Positions 14,489 to 20,936 of a DNA stretch of 24,176 nt are shown piece after piece; positions within the stretch are counted from its first letter, which is position 1, and every line of letters starts with the position of its first letter. Source of the DNA: Christensenella sp. UBA1782 (GTDB taxonomy: Bacteria; Bacillota; Clostridia; Christensenellales; DTU072); NCBI GenBank assembly GCA_002315475.1, contig DCGI01000058.1:1-24176 (forward strand), read 5' to 3'. The position numbers and the translations under genes were made by a program. The notes under the pieces were generated by a model. That model was not told the origin of the DNA, made no database searches, and worked only from the letters and a program-made list of their open reading frames with translations.

Positions 14489-14542
14489 ATGTGCATAGGT
14501 ACGGAAACCGATTTGACAAAAACAACTGATAACCGCCCCTAA
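14489..14542 (+). CDS. Possible 17-residue peptide divergent from the XRE gene
   Basis: ATG with an AAGGAAG site about 8 nt upstream encodes MCIGTETDLTKTTDNRP. It has no hydrophobic segment and no family I recognise. It is the only reading frame with a ribosome-like site between the operator array and the tRNA terminator. It could be a regulator-controlled small peptide, the stub of a lost gene, or chance. Confidence 0.2.
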   Translation: MCIGTETDLTKTTDNRP

Positions 14543-14569
14543 ACATCTTTCGTAAAACCCCCATACGGC

Positions 14570-14611
14570 AAAAAAATCGGTCGTTCTTTAGTTTTCAAAA
14601 GAACGACCGAT
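14570..14611 (-). terminator. Intrinsic terminator of tRNA-Val
   Basis: On the minus strand a 14-bp stem (ATCGGTCGTTCTTT and its complement, 14576-14589 with 14598-14611) is followed by a run of T (14570-14576). It begins 8 nt after the CCA end of the tRNA. Confidence 0.9.
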
Positions 14612-14618
14612 TCCCGTA

Positions 14619-14694
14619 TGGTGCGATATAACGGACTCGAACCGCTGACTTTCTCCACGTCAAGAAGACACTCTACCAGCTGAGTTAATATCGC
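14619..14694 (-). tRNA. tRNA-Val (anticodon GAC)
   Basis: 76 nt, full cloverleaf: acceptor GCGATAT/ATATCGC, D stem ACTC/GAGT, anticodon stem TCTTC/GGAGA with loop TTGACGT (anticodon GAC), T arm AGCGG-TTCGAGT-CCGTT, A73 and encoded CCA (14619-14621). It should read GUC and GUU. Confidence 0.95.
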
Positions 14695-14708
14695 ATGAAG
14701 TTGTTTAT

Positions 14709-14737
14709 AGTATACCATGCCGTTTCAAAAAAAGCAA
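14709..14737 (-). promoter_or_regulatory. Promoter of tRNA-Val
   Basis: TTGCTT (14732-14737), 17-nt spacer, TATACT (14709-14714), ending 14 nt before the tRNA 5' end. It lies between the queT stop and the tRNA, so the tRNA can be made alone or by read-through from queT. Confidence 0.65.
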
Positions 14738-14750
14738 GCAAATTATAAAA

Positions 14751-15257
14751 CTATTCTGCAAAACCTTTTATTCCCTTTTGTTTCAGTTTTCCTATTGCCA
14801 GATAAAACGGTAAACCCAAACCGTAAACGCATAGTATTTGCGAAATTCCGACCGATGCGGCGTTCACAAAATAGAGTTCCTCCCCGCCTGCAAGATACCA
14901 AACGACGGGAATAAGTAATGCGTTTAAGAGTATCGGAAACAAACCTCCCACAAAGAACCGCGCATAGAGATTTTTGATTTTTCTGCCCGCAAAATACGTC
15001 CCCAACGAAGCAAGAAGCGTCGTTCCCGTTCCGATGAGAATATCGAGATAGCCGAAGGGAGAACCTATATCGGCGAGTAGGCATCCGAGGGACAAGCCAA
15101 TAATACTTTCGGGATATAAAAGTGGCAGAACCGTCAATATTTCGCTGATTCTGATTTGAATGACGCCGTAAGAAAAGGAAAAACACGCATAGGTTAAGGC
15201 GACGTATAACGCCGTAATCATGCCGCATCGTACAAGTTTTAACGTGGATTTTTTCAA
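14751..15257 (-). CDS. queT: QueT-family substrate-binding component of an ECF transporter for queuosine precursors
   Basis: 168 residues from a TTG start at 15257, chosen because GAGG (15264-15267) lies 6 nt upstream and family members start with a short basic MKK segment. A longer frame back to 15332 has no ribosome site and overlaps the promoter. The protein is hydrophobic throughout, with about six membrane segments. It carries the QueT patterns ALYVALTYACFSFSYG, IQIRISEILTVLPLLYPESI and GLSLGCLLADIGSPFGYLDI. QueT proteins are S-components that deliver preQ0/preQ1-type precursors with a shared energy-coupling module, usually encoded elsewhere. The leader fits this role. A related vitamin S-component is less likely. 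Confidence 0.88.
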   Translation of the reverse strand: MKKSTLKLVRCGMITALYVALTYACFSFSYGVIQIRISEILTVLPLLYPESIIGLSLGCLLADIGSPFGYLDILIGTGTTLLASLGTYFAGRKIKNLYARFFVGGLFPILLNALLIPVVWYLAGGEELYFVNAASVGISQILCVYGLGLPFYLAIGKLKQKGIKGFAE

Positions 15258-15263
15258 AATAGA

Positions 15264-15304
15264 CCTCGGTTTTTTTACGTAGAAGTGTTTTCCGAAAACC
15301 TTCT
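15264..15304 (-). promoter_or_regulatory. Candidate preQ1-I-like riboswitch leader of queT
   Basis: The predicted transcript starts at about 15305. It folds into a short stem AGAAG/CTTCT (15300-15304 with 15281-15285). An A-rich tail (TAAAAAAACC) then runs into the GAGG ribosome site. Loop bases TCGG can pair with CCGA overlapping that site, giving an H-type pseudoknot. Position, size, A-rich tail and target gene match preQ1-I riboswitches. The loop lacks the usual AGC and can also form a plain hairpin, so this is a candidate only. Confidence 0.35.
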
Positions 15305-15311
15305 TAGCAAC

Positions 15312-15340
15312 AAGATACCACAATCTTTCCAAAAAAGCAA
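15312..15340 (-). promoter_or_regulatory. Promoter of queT
   Basis: TTGCTT (15335-15340), 17 nt, TATCTT (15312-15317) with an extended TGG just before the -10. It gives a leader of about 48 nt. Its -35 is identical to that of the downstream tRNA-Val promoter. Confidence 0.55.
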
Positions 15341-15350
15341 TGAAAAAGAA

Positions 15351-15379
15351 TTGACTTTTCCGAAAAAAGAGTTTACAAT
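15351..15379 (+). promoter_or_regulatory. Promoter of tRNA-Arg
   Basis: TTGACT (15351-15356), 17-nt spacer, TACAAT (15374-15379). The tRNA begins 52 nt later. It is divergent from the queT promoter, with 10 bp between the two -35 boxes. Confidence 0.75.
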
Positions 15380-15431
15380 GTATAGGACTTAAAAAAAGGA
15401 AGCACGTTTGCGTGTTTGCCGAGTAAGTTAT

Positions 15432-15508
15432 GCGCTACTAGCTCAATTGGATAGAGCGTTGGTCTACGGAACCAAAGGTTGGGGATTCGAGCTCCTCGTG
15501 GCGCGCCA
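15432..15508 (+). tRNA. tRNA-Arg (anticodon ACG)
   Basis: 77 nt, full cloverleaf: acceptor GCGCTAC/GTGGCGC, D stem GCTC/GAGC, anticodon stem TTGGT/ACCAA with loop CTACGGA (anticodon ACG, A34 normally edited to inosine by TadA), T arm GGGGA-TTCGAGC-TCCTC, G73 and encoded CCA. Confidence 0.96.
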
Positions 15509-15510
15509 GG

Positions 15511-15547
15511 AAAGAACCATTCGAGACGTTCGGGTGGTTCTTTTGTT
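15511..15547 (+). terminator. Intrinsic terminator of tRNA-Arg
   Basis: AAAGAACCA (15511-15519) pairs with TGGTTCTTT (15535-15543), with extra inner pairs, followed by TTTTGTTTTG. It starts 2 nt after the CCA end. It may weakly stop the convergent lipoprotein transcript, although its T run on that strand is short. Confidence 0.85.
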
Positions 15548-15566
15548 TTGTTTTTTCCTTTATTTC

Positions 15567-16937
15567 TTAAAAAACATTGACGAAAGCGTCTTTGTATTTT
15601 GTAAAAAGCGTCCGTATTTCTTCCACGCTTCCGGTCGTCATCAAATAAGAATAGGTCAGTGCTTCGTAGGAACGAAGTTCTACCTTCGTCAACGGTGCGA
15701 CGTAGCTGCAAGATGAGTCGTCAGCGTCTTTCGAGCGGGTTTCCCCTCCGCATCGTCCCGCATACAGTAATTCCGTCGCAGGCGTATACAGTCCTATTCC
15801 GTACCCGTCCGAACCTTCCGTCCACGCGCACCAACACTCCTTGCCTACCTTGAATTGACAGTCGGGGGCGTATTCGGCATCTCCCCAAAACGGCAAATCC
15901 TCATAGACCGATAAAGAATCGTCCGTCCAGGAATCGTTCCCCGTATAGCAAGTAAACGTATCTAAATAGCTTATCGTATAAAAAGCGGGTAATTCCTGAT
16001 CCCGATAGATATGTTTCCAACCCGAAAAATCAACGAAACGGCAGTTTACCTGCACTCGGTCGGGATAAACGATATAGGTACTTTCCATATAAGACGGCGT
16101 ACGAAAGCCGTTCAACGCCCAGTCCATCGGTTGCGTTTTGATATACAAAGAATGTTCTTCTATCCGCAAATCGACGATTTTGCTTGGATTGTCGAATTGA
16201 TCGCCCCCTTGGACGGGATTATAGCACCAATCCGCATGATTAAAATAGCCCGGTGTAAATTCGCTATTCTTTCCCGTTCCGTAATAGGATTGCTGAACCA
16301 ACCTTCCGCCGTCGTATGAATTTAATAGATTCTTATTCCGCAACGTTTCACTTTCACGATCCGACAAAAAGCTGATGCCGCCCCCTTTTTGCAACGAAAC
16401 GCCCAAAGTATACCGACCGTTCGTTATCGAAATCGAAGATGACGGAACGTTTTTCTTTTGTGTTTTCACTCCGTACAGAGCGAATTTCGTATTCTCTTGC
16501 AAGGGATGAAACGTTATTTTTTGGAGGTTTTTTCCGCATTTTCCGGCTATACCGTCGTCGATATAACCGGAAAAGCACAGTTTTCCTGCTTCCAAATAAA
16601 AGACTTCCTTATAGTCGTTTCCTTGCAAAGTATAGCAAATTTCGCCCGAAACCGGATGGTCGGAAAAATAGGATATTTGATAAAAATTGAAAGACTTTTT
16701 TTCGTCCGTCTCTATAGATTTATCTTCGGTCAGCGGAAAAGCGTTTCCGTTATACCCTTCCCATTCATACCGTAAACCCGACGAAGTGGTTACTTGTTTT
16801 CCGTCCACCGTCAACGTATCCTCTACCGTTTCGCTCGGTGCGGCAATCCGTACGTTCTCGTCTTCGATTCTTTGACACCCGCAAAAAGCCGTCAAGCAAA
16901 AAACCGCTACCATCAACACGCAACAAACCTTTTTCAT
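15567..16937 (-). CDS. Predicted lipoprotein with beta-rich, carbohydrate-active-like domains
   Basis: 456 residues; GGAGG precedes the ATG. Residues 1-20 are a lipoprotein signal (MKKVCCVLMV, hydrophobic core) with FCGC and likely lipid-modified Cys21; the lipobox is loose at -3. Residues of about 45-165 look like a beta-sandwich. The larger part, about 170-440, has GGRLVQQSYYGTG, YNPVQGGDQFDNPSK, PMDWALNGFRTPSY and GYGIGLYTP. I associate this run with proteins of the galactose-mutarotase-like fold seen in secreted polysaccharide-acting proteins, from memory of the pattern only. No catalytic pair can be named. It probably sits on the outer face of the membrane and binds or trims glycans. Single gene; upstream a TATAAT (minus strand, near 16997) lacks a good -35. 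Confidence 0.85.
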   Translation of the reverse strand: MKKVCCVLMVAVFCLTAFCGCQRIEDENVRIAAPSETVEDTLTVDGKQVTTSSGLRYEWEGYNGNAFPLTEDKSIETDEKKSFNFYQISYFSDHPVSGEICYTLQGNDYKEVFYLEAGKLCFSGYIDDGIAGKCGKNLQKITFHPLQENTKFALYGVKTQKKNVPSSSISITNGRYTLGVSLQKGGGISFLSDRESETLRNKNLLNSYDGGRLVQQSYYGTGKNSEFTPGYFNHADWCYNPVQGGDQFDNPSKIVDLRIEEHSLYIKTQPMDWALNGFRTPSYMESTYIVYPDRVQVNCRFVDFSGWKHIYRDQELPAFYTISYLDTFTCYTGNDSWTDDSLSVYEDLPFWGDAEYAPDCQFKVGKECWCAWTEGSDGYGIGLYTPATELLYAGRCGGETRSKDADDSSCSYVAPLTKVELRSYEALTYSYLMTTGSVEEIRTLFTKYKDAFVNVF

Positions 16938-17077
16938 ACTTCCTCCGTATATTTTTCCCGCAACAATTCCAAAACGTACCCCTGTCCCTGTTGATTATAA
17001 TACGTTCCCTTAAAACCGCTCCTTGTATAATCGACCAATCCGACCAAATGCCGAGCTCTTGACTTTCGGCGGCGTAG

Positions 17078-17145
17078 AGGAACCCTTTTGGAAGTAAGAC
17101 GCTCGGAGGAGGAACCCTTTTTGAGAAAAAGGTTATCCTCCTCCG
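17078..17145. repeat. Direct repeat plus 42-bp inverted repeat
   Basis: AGGAACCCTTTT occurs at 17078-17089 and 17110-17121. The second copy lies in the left arm of an inverted repeat CGGAGGAGGA ... TCCTCCTCCG (17104-17113 with 17136-17145), with further TTTTT/AAAAA pairing inside. It resembles dispersed palindromic elements seen in clostridial genomes; that likeness is from memory, not a search. Confidence 0.55.
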
Positions 17146-17296
17146 AACCTCCTCTTTCCCAAAACTTTTACCGCTTGTTGTTATCAAAGTGCTACCCGCA
17201 TGAAATTACGCCCTTTGTTATATAGAGGATAGTATGGACTTATCAAGGAACGACACACCTTTCAAAGGAAAGAAACGCCGTCCCCACACGGTGCGC

Positions 17297-17311
17297 CAAG
17301 CCTCAGGCTTG
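17297..17311. repeat. Short perfect inverted repeat
   Basis: CAAGCC, TCA, GGCTTG: a 6-bp GC-rich stem with a 3-nt loop and no T tract next to it. Confidence 0.45.
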
Positions 17312-17373
17312 CCTTTTGAGAAAGGATGAGAAAAACGTCCTCACCGAGGGCGAGATTCTAATCCCGCAAAGTC

Positions 17374-17408
17374 AACCCTTCCTTGCAAATAGATTTGCAG
17401 AAAGGATT
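17374..17408. repeat. Long stem-loop just past the TIR gene
   Basis: AACCCTTCCTTGCAAA pairs with TTTGCAGAAAGGATT around a TAGA loop, giving a 15-bp stem with one bulge. It lies 16 nt beyond the TIR stop codon. Weak as a terminator on either strand. Its position just beyond a variable-region-like gene end recalls the hairpins that follow DGR variable regions. Confidence 0.5.
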
Positions 17409-17423
17409 TTCTTGTGGGATAGG

Positions 17424-19847
17424 CTATGAGAGCTTAATTTTCAAAGCGGGGACGACGCCGTTATTCGTATAATAGACACTGTTGTAGCTATAGGCTGCTC
17501 TGCCGTCGTAGTCGACGCCCCTCGCATAGCTACGACTAATACAGGACGGCGAACGGAGCCACCACCAGCCCTTGCCGTTGTAATCGGCGCTTGTATTTGT
17601 ATATGCCCCTTGGCACCGTGCGTAATCACTCGTGGTCTTTCTTCTTGCCCTATCAGAGGTACTATAACTTGCAAAGCCCCAATCACTCTTGGTTACCTCG
17701 TATTCACTGAGTAACCATACCTTGTCGTTTGTGTTACCACAAGCATACATTGTTGCCTTCGTTATGTTGTTTCCGGTATCCGTGGTACTGTTTACGCTGT
17801 TATCCACCGTTACCGTTTGGATTAACGCTTGTTGCAAAGAAGTAAACGCCGTATTGTAGAAGGTATCGTTCAGCCATGCTCGTATCGTACTGTTGGCATA
17901 ATTGTTACTCGAACTGCTGTCATAGTCGTATTGCTGACTGTCCAAAATTAGTTCGGCAAGAATGGTCGCATAGCCGTCTTTTTCTTCTAATATCTTCCAC
18001 TTTATCGGTTCGAATTTGAACCAATAGATATTGTCTGTCAAGTAGCCGTTATTGTCTTGATAGCTATAATCGGCACTACTGCTATTAGATGTTAAACATG
18101 GTCTGTAACTCGTGAAGTACACCCCTCTGTACTTGTTGCCGTTGTATTCTTTGTCGATGTACCACATGAAGTCGGTACTGTTGCTACTGCTAATATAATA
18201 TTCATAGCTCGTCCAGCCGTTATTGTTGCCGTTGGTCGGTTTTTTGACAGAAAAATTGATAGCATTGTTTAGGGCGGTTATTGTACTACTGTTGCTTACT
18301 TTCGTTTGCGGATAGGTACCGAAATAGATGTAATTACCGTCTCGGTTATACGCTCGTTCCGAAGTCGTGGTGGTAGTAGTAACGTTTTCGCTCCACTTGG
18401 CGTACAGCGTTCTATTGCCCGTTCCCGATATCGTTTCCACCTTGTTTTGATAGGTATTCTCGGTATACCACCCGAGGAAGGTATACGCCGTGATTTCGGT
18501 TTTTACAGAGTACATTCCGTTGCCGACATAAGTAGTAGATAACACTTCTTTATTGGTAACTTTGGTCGCATCTTGCAAGGTTATCTCGTCTTCCACCGTA
18601 TAGGTCGTCGGATTATCGGTAGCGTTTGTTCCTCCATCCAACATATAAGTAATTGTATAGGTATTCTTGTTTTTCTTGTTGGATAGTACGGCAATACCTG
18701 CGCCGATCAGTGCAAGCACCAAAAGACAAACGATGACGATGACGGATTTCTTTTTGCTTTTCTTCCGCTCTTGGGGTTTGGTAGGTTTGGGAGGCATCGG
18801 CGGTGGCGCTTTGCTCTTTTCCGTCGTACGGGTACGGTCAGAGGTGTCCTTCGTGCCGATGACGGAGGAGGAATCGTTTATTTCGAGAACGGGCTTTTGC
18901 TTCGGCGTTTTCGTCGTGGCGAGAACCTGTCGTTCTTGCACACTCGTTTCGGTCGGTTGCCTTTGGAAAAAATTCTGCAGATACTCCAACAGAAGCTGAT
19001 AAAAGTCATTCTTGGCAAAGTCCAAACATTGCGTTTTCGATAATACCGACGGCATTTGTGCGGGTTTAAAACCCTTATAAGCCACCACCAAAGAGTTCTT
19101 TTCCTTTTCCCCGTTTGCCATGCGTTTGAGATACCGTTTCCACTCGTTTTGTAACCAGGTGGACGTAATGTATTCTACCGAAGAACCGAACACGATCATC
19201 ACCTTTGCCGTTTGCAAGGCTTGAAAAATATAGGGTTCGTACTTTTCTCCCGTTTTATTCTGTAAAGAAACTCGGCTCATAAAGACGCGATAGCCTTTTT
19301 CTGTCAACTTTAGATACATATCGGTAGCGTCGACACTGTCTTGCGTCCTTTCGATGCCTCTTTCTTGGTCGCTGTCCTTGAAGCAGATGAAAATATCGTA
19401 GGGCTTTTCCTTAGAGGCGTCTTCTTTCCATTGTTTGGAAACTCTTTCAACGTATGCGGCTTGCTCCTGATACCACTTTTTCTGCTCCGCCGAAGCATAG
19501 CGCAATGCTTTTTTGTAATTAGCATCGTCGCCGAAGCTCGGTATGGTGTCCAGACAGCAGGTCGGGATTTTTTTGCCGTCGTAGTCTTCTTCGTACTTGA
19601 TACCGTATTTGGCGCAAACGAGTCCCCAGTACCCTTCGGGATTATGGGGATATTTTTGCACGATATCGGCAAAAAGTATTTCAGCTTCCTCGAAGTCCTG
19701 CAAGCGTAGTTTTTGTCCCGCTTGGTATAAAAGCGTTACTTCTTCGTTACTGAGCTCTTCGGGTTTCGGCTGTCTGCAGTATGAACAAATCCACTTACCG
19801 AACCTGTATTCATACGTACCGCCGCAAAAATTACAAATTAACTCCAT
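17424..19847 (-). CDS. Membrane-spanning TIR-domain receptor with zinc ribbon and DUF6273/C-type-lectin-like ectodomain
   Basis: 807 residues; GGAG lies about 9 nt before the ATG. A zinc ribbon uses C5, C8, C21 and C24. Residues of about 32-140 form TPR-like helices. The TIR domain (149-290) has YDIFICFKDSD, GYRVFMSR, YEPYIFQALQTAKVMIVFG and WLQNEWKRYL; E235 aligns by pattern with the catalytic Glu of NAD-cleaving TIRs such as SARM1. A Pro-rich and Lys-rich linker leads to one membrane span (368-389). Outside follow an InlB/Flg_new-type repeat (397-487, ending YAKW) and a DUF6273/FGE-like fold (500-807: YIYFGTYPQ, FEPIKWKIL, STIRAWLND, WWWLRSP, NNGVVPALKI). The likely role is sensing outside and NAD cleavage or signalling inside. 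No partner gene is adjacent. Architecture sure, function inferred. Confidence 0.92.
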   Translation of the reverse strand: MELICNFCGGTYEYRFGKWICSYCRQPKPEELSNEEVTLLYQAGQKLRLQDFEEAEILFADIVQKYPHNPEGYWGLVCAKYGIKYEEDYDGKKIPTCCLDTIPSFGDDANYKKALRYASAEQKKWYQEQAAYVERVSKQWKEDASKEKPYDIFICFKDSDQERGIERTQDSVDATDMYLKLTEKGYRVFMSRVSLQNKTGEKYEPYIFQALQTAKVMIVFGSSVEYITSTWLQNEWKRYLKRMANGEKEKNSLVVAYKGFKPAQMPSVLSKTQCLDFAKNDFYQLLLEYLQNFFQRQPTETSVQERQVLATTKTPKQKPVLEINDSSSVIGTKDTSDRTRTTEKSKAPPPMPPKPTKPQERKKSKKKSVIVIVCLLVLALIGAGIAVLSNKKNKNTYTITYMLDGGTNATDNPTTYTVEDEITLQDATKVTNKEVLSTTYVGNGMYSVKTEITAYTFLGWYTENTYQNKVETISGTGNRTLYAKWSENVTTTTTTSERAYNRDGNYIYFGTYPQTKVSNSSTITALNNAINFSVKKPTNGNNNGWTSYEYYISSSNSTDFMWYIDKEYNGNKYRGVYFTSYRPCLTSNSSSADYSYQDNNGYLTDNIYWFKFEPIKWKILEEKDGYATILAELILDSQQYDYDSSSSNNYANSTIRAWLNDTFYNTAFTSLQQALIQTVTVDNSVNSTTDTGNNITKATMYACGNTNDKVWLLSEYEVTKSDWGFASYSTSDRARRKTTSDYARCQGAYTNTSADYNGKGWWWLRSPSCISRSYARGVDYDGRAAYSYNSVYYTNNGVVPALKIKLS
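17445..17567 (-). other. DGR-variable-region-like 3' end of the TIR receptor gene
   Basis: It codes residues 761-801, WWWLRSPS to NNGVVPAL. The residues between these conserved ends are mostly Y, S, D, N and R. Nearly all their codons end in T or C (TGT, ATT, AGT, CGT, AGC, TAT, GAC, TAC, AAC), as expected if AAY codons had been changed at their adenines. It ends in a GC-rich stretch (GGCGTCGTCCCCGC). No template repeat or reverse transcriptase was recognised in the window, so activity is unproven. Confidence 0.45.
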
Positions 19848-20001
19848 CGTATTACTCTCCTCTTTTGTGCTATACTCTAAACTCGAAAAAAGTATCCGGA
19901 TAGATGTATAATCAAAAAATCTAACGTTTTTATTATAATATATCTATTTCGTAAAGGCAATACGTAAAACGAAGTTTTTTCCAAAAAATATTCGTAAAGT
20001 G

Positions 20002-20030
20002 AAAGCACCGCCCTTTCGGGACGGTGCTTT
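20002..20030 (-). terminator. Hairpin terminator after the SpoIIQ-like gene
   Basis: AAAGCACCG plus CCC pairs with GGG plus CGGTGCTTT around a TTTC loop, with one bulged base: a stable GC-rich stem 13 nt past the stop. The T run after it on the minus strand is short (TTTCACTTT). Confidence 0.7.
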
Positions 20031-20043
20031 GCTTGTAGAGAGT

Positions 20044-20832
20044 TTATTTACCGCCGATAGTCATATACTGATACGGATCGGTATATTCGCCTTTTTCCAA
20101 CACGCTGAAATGGACGTGCGGACCTTGTGCGTACTCTTTTCCCGAGGTGTTGCCCATCGTTCCGAGAACGTCACCTTTTTTGAGCTTTTGTCCGACGGTT
20201 ACGGTCGGTTCGTTCAAAGAAGAATACGAAGAAGATATATTTTCGTTGTGTTGTACGGTAACGGTGTAGCCGTTCAGGATGTCGTAGCCGACCGAAGTCA
20301 CCACTCCGTCGCAGGCGCAAAGTACGTTATCGCCGTCCACACCCCCGAAGTCTATGCCGTTATGCACGCCGTAGTGCCGTAAAGTACTGTTCCATACCAA
20401 AGCCGTCATCGAATAATCGCAGAGAACGTTGATATTCTCGCAAGGTGCATCCATCACGATAGGCACTTCGGTCGGTTCCTTCTTTCCCGTCGGCGTATCC
20501 TCCTGTTTGCCCGTTTCTTCCTCTTTTTTCGCCGTTTCTTCTTGTTGTTTTGAAGTTTCATCTTCTTGTTTACCCGTTTCGGTATCCTGCTTACCTACCT
20601 CTTTATCGGTCGGATCGGGTTCAACGACGGGATTGGTCGTATCGTCTTTCTCTATCGGCGTGACGTTAGCGGGCTCCGTATCGTCGTTTTTACCGAATAA
20701 AGAAGAGTCGTCCATTAAAACCGAAACGGTAACCATAGCGGCGATAGCGAGCAAACAGATGCCCATGATGATATAATACACATTTTTCTTCAAAAAAGTT
20801 TTGAATTTTTGAGAAGATTGTTTCTTTTCCAT
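20044..20832 (-). CDS. spoIIQ: SpoIIQ-like forespore membrane protein with LytM (M23) domain
   Basis: 262 residues from ATG 20832, chosen because GGAGG (20841-20845) lies 8 nt upstream; a TTG at 20847 would include that site. Residues 19-40 form one membrane span. Residues of about 50-120 are a low-complexity E/K/T/Q linker with repeated TGKQED-like units. The LytM domain (about 135-258) has HNGIDFGG (H157, D161) and PHVHFS (H239, H241), so the zinc ligands are present. It reads YSSL where active LytM enzymes usually have YxHL. SpoIIQ spans the forespore membrane and joins SpoIIIAH in the engulfment channel. The membrane topology, next-door ylbJ and a forespore-type promoter favour SpoIIQ over a plain M23 endopeptidase. 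Confidence 0.8.
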   Translation of the reverse strand: MEKKQSSQKFKTFLKKNVYYIIMGICLLAIAAMVTVSVLMDDSSLFGKNDDTEPANVTPIEKDDTTNPVVEPDPTDKEVGKQDTETGKQEDETSKQQEETAKKEEETGKQEDTPTGKKEPTEVPIVMDAPCENINVLCDYSMTALVWNSTLRHYGVHNGIDFGGVDGDNVLCACDGVVTSVGYDILNGYTVTVQHNENISSSYSSLNEPTVTVGQKLKKGDVLGTMGNTSGKEYAQGPHVHFSVLEKGEYTDPYQYMTIGGK

Positions 20833-20864
20833 AAAAATTGCCTCCAAATTTTTTTGTCAAAAAC

Positions 20865-20893
20865 GATTATGACCGTTTCTTTTGACTTTATAC
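20865..20893 (-). promoter_or_regulatory. Forespore sigma (F/G)-type promoter of the SpoIIQ-like gene
   Basis: GTATA (20889-20893), 17 nt, CATAATC (20865-20871). The -35 fits the GYWTA / GHATR patterns of SigF and SigG and the -10 fits the CATnnT pattern of SigG. A GG two bases upstream of the -10 also gives a SigF-like GGTCATAAT at a shorter spacing. No SigA -35/-10 pair at normal distance was seen. It leaves a leader of about 26 nt. Confidence 0.5.
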
Positions 20894-20936
20894 AAGTATT
20901 TCGCAATTTTTATTTTTCCCCGCATAAACTTTTCCT

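Larger units (their letters stand above)
16938..17423. other. Gene-free, hairpin-rich spacer between the TIR gene and the lipoprotein gene
   Basis: About 485 bp with no ORF of recognisable content. It holds at least three stem-loops (17104-17145, 17297-17311, 17374-17408), a 12-bp direct repeat and a CGACCAA pair (17032, 17041). None has a proper terminator T tract. It could be a cluster of dispersed palindromic repeats, the 3' region of the TIR transcript, or a structured RNA. Confidence 0.55.

Noticed and set aside
14743..15228. Alternative minus-strand ORF over queT
   Set aside because: Arg-rich shifted reading of the membrane protein; queT explains the DNA.
15258..15332. N-terminal extension of queT from 15332
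   Set aside because: No ribosome site, overlaps the promoter and leader hairpin, and family members begin near the internal TTG.
16765..17187. Minus-strand ORF of 140 codons
   Set aside because: Covers the inverted repeat and overlaps the lipoprotein gene in another frame; peptide reflects the repeat, not a protein family.
16938..17423. Template repeat or reverse transcriptase for a DGR
   Set aside because: No near-copy of the variable-region-like end and no reverse-transcriptase motif was found here or elsewhere in the window by eye.
18306..19043. Plus-strand ORFs opposite the TIR receptor
   Set aside because: Mirror readings of the receptor linker and ectodomain, no ribosome sites.
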